From the NCBI RefSeq assembly GCF_900149695.1, contig NZ_LT703005.1, positions 186,013 through 250,012 on the forward strand: a stretch of DNA of 64,000 nucleotides, given 5' to 3'. Within the stretch, counting starts at the first letter, position 1. Every line of letters starts with the position of its first letter. Under the pieces are notes generated by a model, which saw only the letters and a list, made by a program, of their open reading frames with translations, searched no databases and was not told the DNA's origin. The stretch is from Anderseniella sp. Alg231-50 (lineage in GTDB: Bacteria; Pseudomonadota; Alphaproteobacteria; Rhizobiales; Aestuariivirgaceae). Below, one piece after another: positions 49,806 to 59,364 of this stretch. A program made the translations under genes and the position numbers.

Positions 49806-50723
49806 ATGCTCTATTACACATTGAAGCGGCTCGGTGTGGCGGTTCTGGTTGCCATTACAGTGTCCGTGTTGTCCTTTTCGATGATTTACCTGTCCGGTGA
49901 CCCGGCAGTGGCGCTGGCCGGCGAAGGGGCCAGCAATGAAGACATTGAGAATGTGCGCCGGGTCTACGGCTTCGACCGGCCGATCATCTTGCAGTACGGC
50001 AGTTGGCTGGTGCAGGCCCTGCAGGGCAATCTCGGCCATTCCAATTATCTCAAGGCGCCGGTCGCGAGCGTGATTTTCGAACGCCTGCCGACGACCATGC
50101 TGCTGGGCGCCTGTTCACTGGCCTTTGCCCTGCTGCTCGCCATCCCGCTGGGCGTGGTTGCCGCCATCAGGCCCAACAGCATAATTGACCGCATCGCGCT
50201 CAGCGTCGCCGTTGTCGGCCAGGCCATGCCGAGTTTCTGGTTTGCCCTGACCCTGATCCTGTGGTTCGGCATAACCTGGAGACTGCTGCCCATTACCGGT
50301 ACGGCAAGTTGGAAGAACTTCATCATGCCGTCGATGGCGCTCGGTTATTATCTCACGCCGGCCGTGATGCGGCTGACCCGCGCCGGCATGCTGGAAGTGT
50401 TGTCATCCGATTACATCCGCACCGCCCGCGCCAAGGGACTGCGCCCCATGACGGTGTTGTTCAAGCATGCCCTGCGCAATGCCATCATCCCGGTCGTGTC
50501 ACTGGCTGCGGTGCAATTCGGCTTCATGCTCGGCGGTTCCATCGTCATAGAGACCATCTTCGCCATCAACGGGCTCGGCTATCTGGCATGGGAATCCATT
50601 CAGCGCGCCGACCTGCCGATGATGCAGGCCATCGTTCTGGTTTTGAGCATCTTCTACATTCTGCTGACTTTCCTGGCGGACATGCTGAACGCCTTCCTCG
50701 ACCCTCGAATCCGGGTGGCGTGA
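49806..50723 (+). CDS. Dipeptide ABC permease, DppB-type
   Basis: 305 residues with six predicted spans. YTLKRLGVAVLVAITVSVLSF at the N-terminus and the EAA-like loop SDYIRTARAKGLRPMTVLFKHALRNA are typical of DppB/OppB/GsiC. It forms one half of the channel. The next permease starts one base after its stop. Confidence 0.94.
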   Translation: MLYYTLKRLGVAVLVAITVSVLSFSMIYLSGDPAVALAGEGASNEDIENVRRVYGFDRPIILQYGSWLVQALQGNLGHSNYLKAPVASVIFERLPTTMLLGACSLAFALLLAIPLGVVAAIRPNSIIDRIALSVAVVGQAMPSFWFALTLILWFGITWRLLPITGTASWKNFIMPSMALGYYLTPAVMRLTRAGMLEVLSSDYIRTARAKGLRPMTVLFKHALRNAIIPVVSLAAVQFGFMLGGSIVIETIFAINGLGYLAWESIQRADLPMMQAIVLVLSIFYILLTFLADMLNAFLDPRIRVA

Positions 50724-50724
50724 C

Positions 50725-51636
50725 ATGACGACAGACACAACCGGACATCCCGCTGCAACAGAAAACCAGGAGCCGTCTCCCGGCGCCATGATGCGCAAGC
50801 GCGTCTTCACCCACTGGGGCTTCATGATCGGCGCAATTGTGTTGATTGCCATCTTCCTGATGGCTCTTCTGGCACCCTATATCTCTCCCGGCGATCCGTT
50901 TGACCAGGTCCTGTCGCGCAAGCTGATCCCGCCGGTGTGGAGCGACAGTGCCAAGGCGACATGGGAGCATCCGCTCGGCACCGATCATCTCGGTCGCGAT
51001 TACATGACACGGCTGTTTTACGGTGCCCGCATTTCGCTGCTCATCGGCTTCGGCGCCATGCTGATCTCCGGCATAATCGGTACGACGCTTGGCGTCCTGG
51101 CCGGCTATTACGGCGGCCGTGTCGACATGGTGGTCAATTTCATCATCACAACCCGCCTGTCCATGCCGGTGGTGCTGGTCGCCCTGGCCGTGGTCAGCAT
51201 CGTCGGCTCGTCCCTGACGGTGGTGATATGGGTACTGGGCCTGCTGATCTGGGACCGGTTTGCCGTGGTCATGCGAAGTGCGACACAACAGGTGCGCGCC
51301 CTTGATTTCGTCACATCCGCTCAGGCGCTTGGCTGCTCGACACCGCGCATTCTGCTCACCGAGGTGATGCCCAACATCACCAACCATCTGATCGTGATCG
51401 CGACACTGGAAATGGCGCACGCGATTTTGCTGGAAGCAGCCCTGTCCTTCCTCGGACTTGGCGTGCAACCACCGGAGCCCAGTTGGGGCCTGATGATTTC
51501 AGAAGCCAAGGGCATGATCTTCTTTGATCCGTGGCTGATCACCATTCCGGGTCTGGCGCTGTTTGCACTGGTACTGTCTATCAACCTGCTGGGAGACGGC
51601 ATCCGCGATGTAACCGCTCCGGAGAACCGCAACTGA
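50725..51636 (+). CDS. Dipeptide ABC permease, DppC-type
   Basis: 303 residues. A soluble N-terminus of about 25 residues precedes six spans. HPLGTDHLGRDYMTRLFYGAR and DFVTSAQALGCSTPRILLTEVMPN are the DppC/OppC hallmarks. It pairs with the permease upstream. Its stop overlaps the next start (TGATG). Confidence 0.94.
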   Translation: MTTDTTGHPAATENQEPSPGAMMRKRVFTHWGFMIGAIVLIAIFLMALLAPYISPGDPFDQVLSRKLIPPVWSDSAKATWEHPLGTDHLGRDYMTRLFYGARISLLIGFGAMLISGIIGTTLGVLAGYYGGRVDMVVNFIITTRLSMPVVLVALAVVSIVGSSLTVVIWVLGLLIWDRFAVVMRSATQQVRALDFVTSAQALGCSTPRILLTEVMPNITNHLIVIATLEMAHAILLEAALSFLGLGVQPPEPSWGLMISEAKGMIFFDPWLITIPGLALFALVLSINLLGDGIRDVTAPENRN

Positions 51637-52667
51637 TGCATGCAAAATCTCACAGCAAACGGGTTCTCGAAGTCGAAAGCCTCAATGTCGAGATACCGGT
51701 TCCCTCCGGCATGCTGCGTCCGGTGCAGGATGTCTCCCTGCATGTGGATCGTGGCGAAACACTGTGCGTGGTGGGTGAATCGGGCTGCGGCAAGTCGCTG
51801 ACCTCGCTGGCGATCATGGACCTGTTGCCGGGAAAGGCGAAGCGCACCTGTGATGAGATGCGGTTGTCAGGCGACAATGTGTTCCACATTGGCGAGCGTG
51901 CCATGTCGGACATCCGCGGTGATCGCATGAGCATGATTTTCCAGGAGCCGATGACATCGCTCAATCCGGCATACACCATCGGCAACCAATTGTCTGAAGC
52001 ACTGCAGCGCCATCGCAATGTATCCAACACGGCGGCGCGCGAGCGCGCCATCTACCTGCTGGAAAAAGTCGGCATTACCGCAGCAGAAGGTCGTCTCGGC
52101 CAGTATCCGCACCAGCTGTCCGGCGGGCTGCGACAGCGCGTGATGATTGCCATGGCGCTCATGTGCGGCCCGGACCTGATTATCGCAGACGAGCCGACGA
52201 CGGCTCTGGATGTCACCATCCAGGCGCAAATCCTGCATCTGCTGAGCGACCTTCAGCGCGAATTCCAGATGGGCATGATCCTGATCACCCACGATCTTGG
52301 CGTGGTGGCCCGCATCGCCGACCGGGTCGCGGTCATGTATGCCGGTCAGGTGGTCGAGACGGGAACAGCAGATCAGATATTCAATGCCCCGCAGCACCCC
52401 TATACGCGCGGCCTGCTGGATTGCATTCCAATTCCCGGAAAGACCAAACGCGGCGCACGCCTCGGGGCCATTCCGGGCATCGTGCCGTCGCTGGTAGGCC
52501 ATATGCAGGGCTGCCACTTTGCCGGCCGCTGTCCTGAAGTTCATGACGCTTGCAGGACCGGCAGCATTGACCTGTTGTCGACAGATCAACCGGGCCATGT
52601 CTGCCGCTGCCTGCTGACCCAGGGGTCCGGCACAGTGGCACCGGCACACAAAGAGGCCACCCCATGA
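51636..52667 (+). CDS. Oligopeptide ABC ATPase, DppD/OppD-type
   Basis: 343 residues from ATG at 51636, fixed by overlap with the permease stop. Walker [12 protein letters not shown], signature [15 protein letters not shown], Walker [17 protein letters not shown], His switch ITHDLGVV. The C-terminal [12 protein letters not shown] and Cys-containing [13 protein letters not shown] belong to the OppD tail that can carry a 4Fe-4S cluster. Confidence 0.94.
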   Translation: MHAKSHSKRVLEVESLNVEIPVPSGMLRPVQDVSLHVDRGETLCVVGESGCGKSLTSLAIMDLLPGKAKRTCDEMRLSGDNVFHIGERAMSDIRGDRMSMIFQEPMTSLNPAYTIGNQLSEALQRHRNVSNTAARERAIYLLEKVGITAAEGRLGQYPHQLSGGLRQRVMIAMALMCGPDLIIADEPTTALDVTIQAQILHLLSDLQREFQMGMILITHDLGVVARIADRVAVMYAGQVVETGTADQIFNAPQHPYTRGLLDCIPIPGKTKRGARLGAIPGIVPSLVGHMQGCHFAGRCPEVHDACRTGSIDLLSTDQPGHVCRCLLTQGSGTVAPAHKEATP

Positions 52668-53647
52668 GCGATATAGTGCTGGAAGCCAAGGACGTCACCC
52701 GCACCTTCATGATCTCCGGCGGGTTCATGAAACCCAAGCGGCCGCTGCACGCGGTCAACGGAATTGATTTACGCATCCGTCAGGGCGAGGTACTGGCCCT
52801 CGTCGGTGAATCCGGCTGCGGCAAGACCACGCTCGCCAAAATGCTGCTGGGTCTGCTGCCGCCGACATCCGGTTCGCTGGAACTTGACGGAAACCCGATC
52901 GATACAATGGACAGATTGCGTATTGCGCAAACCGTGCAGCCGATTTTCCAGGACCCCTACTCGTCTCTCAATCCACGCAAGTCGATTGGCAGCATCATCA
53001 CGCTGCCGCTCAAGGTACAGGGTGACAAGGACCCCGGCACCTGGCGCAAACGAGCTGACGAAATCATGGAACTCGTCGGCCTGCCGCGGCGTGTCTACAA
53101 CAACTATCCCAGCCAGCTGTCGGGCGGTCAGCGCCAGCGCGTGGCCATTGCCCGTGCCCTCATCAACCGGCCGCGTATCGTTATCTGTGATGAACCGACA
53201 TCGGCGCTGGACGTGTCGGTGCAGTCGCAGATCCTCAATCTGCTGCAGGACTTGAGAGAAGAGCTTGGCCTGACTTACCTGATGATCAGCCATAATCTTG
53301 CGGTTGTCGAGCACATGGCGACGCGGGTCGCGGTCATGTATCTCGGTCGTATCGTTGAGGAAGAAGATGCCGACACGTTGTTCCGCACGCCGAAACATCC
53401 TTACTCAAAGGCGCTGCTGGAGTCCGTACTGACGCCCGACCCAAGCCTCGGCGTCCCGGACACGCACCTGGGAGCAGCCTATCCAAACCCGCTCGACATG
53501 CCGTCGGGTTGCCGTTTCCATCCGCGCTGCATCAAGGCCATGCCGCATTGCGCAACGATAGCGCCGCGGAAAGTCGCATTCGGCGACGGTCACGTCGAAT
53601 GTCACCTCTATGACGAAAACGAAGGAAAGGGAAAGCTGGCATCATGA
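52664..53647 (+). CDS. Oligopeptide ABC ATPase, DppF/OppF-type
   Basis: 327 residues, starting in an ATGA overlap. Walker A GESGCGKTTLAKM, signature LSGGQRQRVAIARAL, Walker B IVICDEPTSALDVSVQ. The tail HPYSKALLESVLTPDP is typical of OppF. Cys in CRFHPRC may join the OppD Cys set in cluster binding. Its stop overlaps the M20 peptidase start. Confidence 0.94.
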   Translation: MSDIVLEAKDVTRTFMISGGFMKPKRPLHAVNGIDLRIRQGEVLALVGESGCGKTTLAKMLLGLLPPTSGSLELDGNPIDTMDRLRIAQTVQPIFQDPYSSLNPRKSIGSIITLPLKVQGDKDPGTWRKRADEIMELVGLPRRVYNNYPSQLSGGQRQRVAIARALINRPRIVICDEPTSALDVSVQSQILNLLQDLREELGLTYLMISHNLAVVEHMATRVAVMYLGRIVEEEDADTLFRTPKHPYSKALLESVLTPDPSLGVPDTHLGAAYPNPLDMPSGCRFHPRCIKAMPHCATIAPRKVAFGDGHVECHLYDENEGKGKLAS

Positions 53648-55065
53648 GCCAAACCGGCAGTCGCGAAGGCGCGATAGATCGCATCAGACACTATATCGAC
53701 GGCGGCAGTTTCGAAGCCGAACTGGCGACCCGCGTCGCGCATCGCACTGAAAGCCAGAAACTCCCCGGAAGCCTGCCGCAGCTTCATGAGTATCTCGACG
53801 CGGAGATGACGCCTGCATTTGAAGCCATGGGGTTCACCATCAAGCGCTATGACAACCCGGTTGCGGGACAGGCACCGGCGCTTCTTGCAACCCGGATTGA
53901 GGACCCGTCACTGCCGACCGTTTTGGGATACGGGCACGGCGATGTCATTCGCGGGCTTGATGATCAATGGACCAGGGGCGACGGGCCCTGGGTCACTGCC
54001 CGCGACGGGGACAAGCTTTATGGCCGCGGCACCGCCGACAACAAGGCCCAGCACACCATCAACATGGCCGCAATGCGCGCCATATTGGATGAACGCGGAC
54101 AGCTTGGCTTCAATGCAAAGTTCCTGATCGAAATGGGCGAAGAAGCCGGATCAAAGGGATTGTCCGAACTGGTCAACGCCAACAAGCAGGATTTTTCAGC
54201 CGACGTGTTCATCGCATCTGACGGGCCGCGCGTGACACCTGACCGCCCGACGCTGTCTCTGGGATGCCGGGGTGCTGTGAACCTGGACCTTGTCTGCGAT
54301 CTCAGGGAAGGAGGGCATCATTCCGGCAACTGGGGCGGGCTGCTCGCCAACCCCGGTATCATTCTCGCCCATGCCATCGCGTCCATTGTCGGTCCGAAGG
54401 GTGAACTTCTTGTAGATGGCCTGAAGCCGCCGGCCATGACCGAAGCCGTACGCGACGTTCTGGATGATATCGAGATTGACGGCGGCGACAGCGGACCCGG
54501 CATCGACACGTGGTGGGGAGAACCGGGCCTGACACCGCCACAGCGTGTCTATGCCGCCAATGTATTCAACGTACTTGCCTATTCCACCGGAACACCGGGG
54601 CGTCCGGTCAACGCCATTCCGCCCAGGGCGTCGGCCAACTGCCAGCTCCGCTTTGTGGCGGGCACCGAGGTGGACAACATTATCCCGGTGCTCCAGGCCC
54701 ACCTCGACAGGGCCGGTTTCGAAATCGTGAAAGTGACGCCGCCGCCTGCCGCCAATGATGGTATGTTCAAGGCGACCCGGACAGAACCGGATCACCCGTG
54801 GGCCGTATTTGTGCGGAATTCGCTGCAGCGTTCCACCAATTCGAAGCCCGCCATTATCCCGTCCATGGGCGGCTCCATCTGCAACGACATATTCACCGAC
54901 GATCTCGGCCTGCCCGCAATCTGGCTTCCGCACTCCTACACATCGTGCTCACAGCATGCACCCGATGAACATGTGCTGATGTCGGTGTGCCGGTCTGCCC
55001 TGGACGTGATGACGGGGCTCTACTGGGATATCGGATCGGGCGATGTCCCGCCGCGCGCAACCTGA
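53644..55065 (+). CDS. M20 metallopeptidase
   Basis: 473 residues, in an ATGA overlap with the ATPase. Metal ligands are in YGHGDVIRG (His and nearby Asp), DNKAQHTIN (bridging Asp) and EMGEEAGSKG (catalytic Glu plus ligand Glu); a late LPHSYTSCSQHAPDEH carries the His ligand. It resembles the longer ArgE/DapE/dipeptidase group. It probably hydrolyses the imported dipeptide or acylated amino acid in the cytosol. Confidence 0.9.
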   Translation: MSQTGSREGAIDRIRHYIDGGSFEAELATRVAHRTESQKLPGSLPQLHEYLDAEMTPAFEAMGFTIKRYDNPVAGQAPALLATRIEDPSLPTVLGYGHGDVIRGLDDQWTRGDGPWVTARDGDKLYGRGTADNKAQHTINMAAMRAILDERGQLGFNAKFLIEMGEEAGSKGLSELVNANKQDFSADVFIASDGPRVTPDRPTLSLGCRGAVNLDLVCDLREGGHHSGNWGGLLANPGIILAHAIASIVGPKGELLVDGLKPPAMTEAVRDVLDDIEIDGGDSGPGIDTWWGEPGLTPPQRVYAANVFNVLAYSTGTPGRPVNAIPPRASANCQLRFVAGTEVDNIIPVLQAHLDRAGFEIVKVTPPPAANDGMFKATRTEPDHPWAVFVRNSLQRSTNSKPAIIPSMGGSICNDIFTDDLGLPAIWLPHSYTSCSQHAPDEHVLMSVCRSALDVMTGLYWDIGSGDVPPRAT

Positions 55066-55091
55066 AGTCTAACCACAAGGACCTGAACCAC

Positions 55092-56525
55092 TTGACCGAA
55101 CCCTGTGATCTCAGCGCCGTCGAAGCGCGCCGCCTGATCGGCATCAAGGCTCTTTCACCTGTTGAACTTCTAGACTCCTGTCTTGAACGCATCACGAAAT
55201 CCAATGGTACTCTCAACGCGGTCGTGGCAATGGATGAAACCGAAGCCAGGGCAAATGCAAAGGCTGCCGAAAAGGCAGTGGCAGATGGCGATGATCTGGG
55301 GCTGCTGCATGGATTGCCGGTCGGCATCAAGGATCTGAACGCCACCCGGAACCTGCGCACCACCTGGGGCTCGCTGATCTACAAGGACCATGTCCCGACT
55401 GACGACGATCACATGGTCGCCAATGTCCGGGCGGCCGGTGCCAACGTATTCTCGAAAACCAACACGCCGGAATTCGGTGCGGGCGCCAATACCACCAACC
55501 GGGTGTACGGCCCCACTGGTAACCCGTTTGACCCTGACAAGACATGTGCCGGCTCCTCCGGGGGGTCCGCTGCGGCCCTGGCCGCGGGTATGATGCCCCT
55601 TGCGACAGGTTCGGATTATGGCGGCAGCCTGCGCACCCCGGCGGCGTTCTGCGGCATTACCGGTTATCGCCCCTCGCCCGGCGTTGTTCCTGCAGTGGGG
55701 CGCCCTATTTCCCTGAACCCGTTCTCAGTTGTCGGTCCGATGGGACGCACCGTTGCCGATACGCACCTCCTGTTACTGGCACAACAAGACACCAACCTGC
55801 GCGACCCGTTCTCCAGCATGGACGACATGGATGTGCCGGCCACTCTTGCCGGAGCCGACCTGTCGAACATCAGCGTTGCAATTTCCGCCGACCTGGGCTG
55901 TGCACCTGTCGACAAGGACATTGCAGCAACATTTCAGCAACGCGTCGGCAAGTTCAGCCATGTATTCCGCGACGCGCACAACCGAAACCCCAGGATGCAC
56001 GATGTCCACGAGGCCTTCGAAATCACCCGTGGGGTGAATTTCGTCGGTGCCCACGGCGACAGGCTGGAACACCATCGTGACCTTCTGGACCGCAATGTGA
56101 TCGACAACACCGAGCGCGGGCTGAAATACAGCCTTGGCGATGTCGCGTGGGCGCATACGGTTCAGACCCAGATCTACAATGATTTCATTGACTTATTCGA
56201 GGAAGTGGACATCCTTATCTGCCCGACGGCCTCTGTATCGCCGTTTCCCCATTCGCAATTGTTCGTTGAAGAGATCAACGGCGACAAAATGCCGACCTAT
56301 ATGAGGTGGCTTGCACTGAGTTATGCGCTGACCATGGCCCTGCCGGCAGCCTGCGCGCTGCCATGCGGCGTGGATCATCTCGGCATGCCGTTCGGCATCC
56401 AGGTTGTCGGCCCCAACGGATCCGACGCACTGGTTCTGGAAGTGGCTCACAGCCTCGAACATCTTCTGGCGGCTGATCCGGAAACGGCACGCCCCATCCC
56501 GGATATCGCAAAGCTCAACCTTTGA
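55092..56525 (+). CDS. Amidase-signature amidase
   Basis: 477 residues from TTG at 55092, chosen since AAGGA precedes it and the residues before lie past the M20 stop; the true start could differ by a few codons. The triad is Lys80 (VGIKD), Ser155 (AGSSGGSAAAL) and Ser179 (GSDYGGSLRTP). It is not fused to anything, unlike the amidase at 10.8-13.2 kb. It likely hydrolyses an amide in the peptide-derived substrate. Confidence 0.87.
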   Translation: MTEPCDLSAVEARRLIGIKALSPVELLDSCLERITKSNGTLNAVVAMDETEARANAKAAEKAVADGDDLGLLHGLPVGIKDLNATRNLRTTWGSLIYKDHVPTDDDHMVANVRAAGANVFSKTNTPEFGAGANTTNRVYGPTGNPFDPDKTCAGSSGGSAAALAAGMMPLATGSDYGGSLRTPAAFCGITGYRPSPGVVPAVGRPISLNPFSVVGPMGRTVADTHLLLLAQQDTNLRDPFSSMDDMDVPATLAGADLSNISVAISADLGCAPVDKDIAATFQQRVGKFSHVFRDAHNRNPRMHDVHEAFEITRGVNFVGAHGDRLEHHRDLLDRNVIDNTERGLKYSLGDVAWAHTVQTQIYNDFIDLFEEVDILICPTASVSPFPHSQLFVEEINGDKMPTYMRWLALSYALTMALPAACALPCGVDHLGMPFGIQVVGPNGSDALVLEVAHSLEHLLAADPETARPIPDIAKLNL

Positions 56526-56541
56526 CATTGGATCCTCTGAT

Positions 56542-58152
56542 ATGAAGCACGGCATCATCACCGCCCCGCAGCCCGAAGCCGTCGAGGCCGGCGCCGATGT
56601 GCTGGCCAGCGGCGGAAATGCCGTAGACGCGGCAATCGCCACCGCGCTTGTCCAGACCGCCGTCGATCCGCAGATGTGTGGTATCGCCGGATTTGGTTCC
56701 ATGCACATCTACATGCCGGAGACACAAACCCATCAGGTCCTTGACTTCCATGGCCGCGCGCCGTCGGCGGCCACACCAGACATGTGGGAACACCTCGTTC
56801 TCGGCGAAGCCGAAGACGGTTTCGGCTTCATTCTCAAGGGCCGCGAAAACGAGTGCGGTTATGGCGCCATTACCACGCCGATGTCGCTGAAGGCCTACGA
56901 TACCGCACTCGCCAGATTTGGCACCATGTCATTGGGCGACCTTATGGAGCCCGCCATCGACTATGCGGAAAACGGGTTTCTGGTGCGCCCGCACGTACAT
57001 GAGTTCTGGCACAATCCGCCGATCGCCGGGCGCATGGGGTATGTGGAACTGATGACGAAGTTCCCGGCCACGCGCGCCATCTATACCGACAATACCGGCA
57101 CCCTGCACGGGATCGGCCACAAACTGGTCAACAGGGATCTGGCCAACACCTACCGCCGCATCCAGAAACACGGCCCTGATGATTTCTACACCGGGTCAAT
57201 CTCACGTGAGATTGTCGCTGACATGAAAACCAATGGTGGCATGATCTCGGCCCAAGACCTTGCAGACGTTTCTGTTACCCCCAATGCGCCCTTGTGGGGC
57301 AGCTATCGCGGCCACCGAATTGCCACCAACCCGCCACCGGGTGGTGGTGCCATGATACTGGAAATGTTGAATATTCTGGAGAAATTCGACCTCGCGGCCA
57401 TGGGTCACAACTCCCCCGCCTATATCGCCACCGTCTCCGAAGCCATGAAGATCGCCACCATCGACAAGGACCGTCACCTGGGCGACCCGAATTTCATGGA
57501 CATTCCGCTGGATCACCTGACATCGAAGACATATGCAGCAGACAGGGCTGACGAAGTCAGGCGCGGCATCAAGGCGACCGTGCCGCGGATGAATGCCGGT
57601 GACAGGGAGTCCAAGGACACCACCCACATCAGCGTTGCGGATGCTCACGGCAACTGTGTCGCGCTTACCCATTCGCTTGGCATGCCGTCAGGTGTCGTCA
57701 CCGACGGACTTGGTTTCATGTACAATGGCTGCATGGCGGTGTTTGACCCGCGCCCCGGCAATCCGGGCTCAATCGTGCCCGGCAAGGCCCGGTTTTCGGC
57801 CATGTGCCCGACCATCATCTTCAAGGACGACAAGCCGGTCCTGGTCATCGGCGCGCCCGGCGGCACCTACATCACCATGGGTGTCCTGCAGGCCATCCTG
57901 AATGTGATCGACTTTGGCATGACCGCCCAGGAAGCCGTTGCCGCGCCGCGCTTCTGCACCACGTCCGACGTTATCGACATCACCAACCGCATCCTCAGAA
58001 GCACGCAGCGTGACCTGGAAGCAATGGGATATGAGGTGCGCCGAAATGCCCGAAGCTACAATTTCGCCGGTGTACATGCCGTTCGCAATGACGGCGGTAA
58101 CTGGGATGGTGGAGCAGATCCGGCACGTGACGGAATGGCGTTAAAAATCTGA
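56542..58152 (+). CDS. Gamma-glutamyltransferase-family hydrolase, no signal peptide
   Basis: 536 residues from ATG at 56542; no good ribosome site, 16 bases after the amidase. ASGGNAVDAAIATALVQTAVDP is the family start. The self-cleavage nucleophile would be Thr360 in KDTTHISVADAHGN. VTDGLGFMYNGCMAVF and FMPTIIFKDDKP-like ISPMCP regions (SAMCPTIIFKDDKPV) follow the usual order. Classical GGTs carry a signal peptide; none is seen, so this should act in the cytosol on an imported gamma-glutamyl compound or related substrate. Confidence 0.87.
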   Translation: MKHGIITAPQPEAVEAGADVLASGGNAVDAAIATALVQTAVDPQMCGIAGFGSMHIYMPETQTHQVLDFHGRAPSAATPDMWEHLVLGEAEDGFGFILKGRENECGYGAITTPMSLKAYDTALARFGTMSLGDLMEPAIDYAENGFLVRPHVHEFWHNPPIAGRMGYVELMTKFPATRAIYTDNTGTLHGIGHKLVNRDLANTYRRIQKHGPDDFYTGSISREIVADMKTNGGMISAQDLADVSVTPNAPLWGSYRGHRIATNPPPGGGAMILEMLNILEKFDLAAMGHNSPAYIATVSEAMKIATIDKDRHLGDPNFMDIPLDHLTSKTYAADRADEVRRGIKATVPRMNAGDRESKDTTHISVADAHGNCVALTHSLGMPSGVVTDGLGFMYNGCMAVFDPRPGNPGSIVPGKARFSAMCPTIIFKDDKPVLVIGAPGGTYITMGVLQAILNVIDFGMTAQEAVAAPRFCTTSDVIDITNRILRSTQRDLEAMGYEVRRNARSYNFAGVHAVRNDGGNWDGGADPARDGMALKI

Positions 58153-58170
58153 ACAAAAGGAGAGCCGGCA

Positions 58171-59346
58171 ATGGCCGTTGCAACAAGAGCTGAAACCGAA
58201 ATTGCAAAATGGCTGGCGGACCATGAAGCCGACATGATTTCCCTGCTCGAGGCGCTGGTTAATACCGACAGCGGCAGCTACTACAAGCAGGGCGTCGATG
58301 CGGCAGGTATACTGATAAAAGAGTTTCTCGAAGCCCGGGGCATTGCTTGCGACACCATCCCCATTGAAACCCATGGCGATGCGGTCCGCGCCACCGTGTC
58401 CGGCACAGCCAATGGCGGCAACCGGCCCATCGTGCTGATGGGACATCGCGACACCGTGTTTCCACGCGGTGAGCCTGAGCGGCGCCCGTTTACCATCCGG
58501 GATGGCCGCGCGTATGGCCCCGGTGTTGCCGACATGAAGGCCGGCCTGGTCATGAATGCCTTTGTGCTGGCCGCATTCGCTGACCTGGGCGGTGCACCCG
58601 TCCCGCTGGTCGGGCTGTTCACCGGCGATGAAGAGATCGGCTCTCCCTCATCTGCGCCGGTGATTGCACGCGAAACCACCAATGCCCTTGCCGTATTCAA
58701 TTCTGAACCCGGCCGGGTCAGCGGCAATGTGGTGACGGGGCGCAAGGGCGGCATCTTTTTCAGGTGCACTATCAAGGGCAAGGCTGCTCATTCCGGAGCG
58801 AACTTCGCCGACGGTGTCAGCGCCATCGGCGAGCTGGCACACAAGATCAATGCCTGGCATGGCTTCACCGACATCGACCGCGGCATCACCGTAAACGTCG
58901 GCCTCATTTCCGGCGGGCAATCCGTCAACACGGTAGCACCTGTAGCTGCCTGTGATATCGACACACGCTTCATCAGGCTGGCCGACAGGGACTGGCTTGT
59001 CGAGGCAATCACGGAGATCGCAGACCGCAGCTTTGTATCCGGCACCACCGCCACCATGGAAATCATGGGCGAATTCAAACCATTGGAGCAATCACCTGAA
59101 TCTGCCGACATATTCGACCTTTATACACAGGCCGGCCGTGACAGCGGGCTTACCATTGCCGGAGAGTTCTCCGGCGGTTGCGCGGACTCTGGTATTGCCG
59201 CATCGGTTGGCACGCCCACCATTTGCGGCGTTGGCCCTGTCGGTGCCCATGTCCACAGCCCGGACGAATACATGGAACTCAGCTCTTTCGTACCCCGGGC
59301 GCAAACGTTGGCCCGCAGCATTCTTCGCATGCACACCCCGGGCTGA
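58171..59346 (+). CDS. M20 peptidase, glutamate carboxypeptidase (CPG2)-like
   Basis: 391 residues with AAAGGAGA ahead of ATG. GHRDTVFP (His and Asp ligands), GPGVADMKAGLV (bridging Asp) and FTGDEEIGSPSS (catalytic and ligand Glu) match the CPG2 subgroup, which releases C-terminal Glu. GGCADSGIAASVG near 330 is typical. The cytosolic enzyme should act downstream of the transporter. Confidence 0.9.
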   Translation: MAVATRAETEIAKWLADHEADMISLLEALVNTDSGSYYKQGVDAAGILIKEFLEARGIACDTIPIETHGDAVRATVSGTANGGNRPIVLMGHRDTVFPRGEPERRPFTIRDGRAYGPGVADMKAGLVMNAFVLAAFADLGGAPVPLVGLFTGDEEIGSPSSAPVIARETTNALAVFNSEPGRVSGNVVTGRKGGIFFRCTIKGKAAHSGANFADGVSAIGELAHKINAWHGFTDIDRGITVNVGLISGGQSVNTVAPVAACDIDTRFIRLADRDWLVEAITEIADRSFVSGTTATMEIMGEFKPLEQSPESADIFDLYTQAGRDSGLTIAGEFSGGCADSGIAASVGTPTICGVGPVGAHVHSPDEYMELSSFVPRAQTLARSILRMHTPG

Positions 59347-59364
59347 AGCAGGAGACCCGCACCA

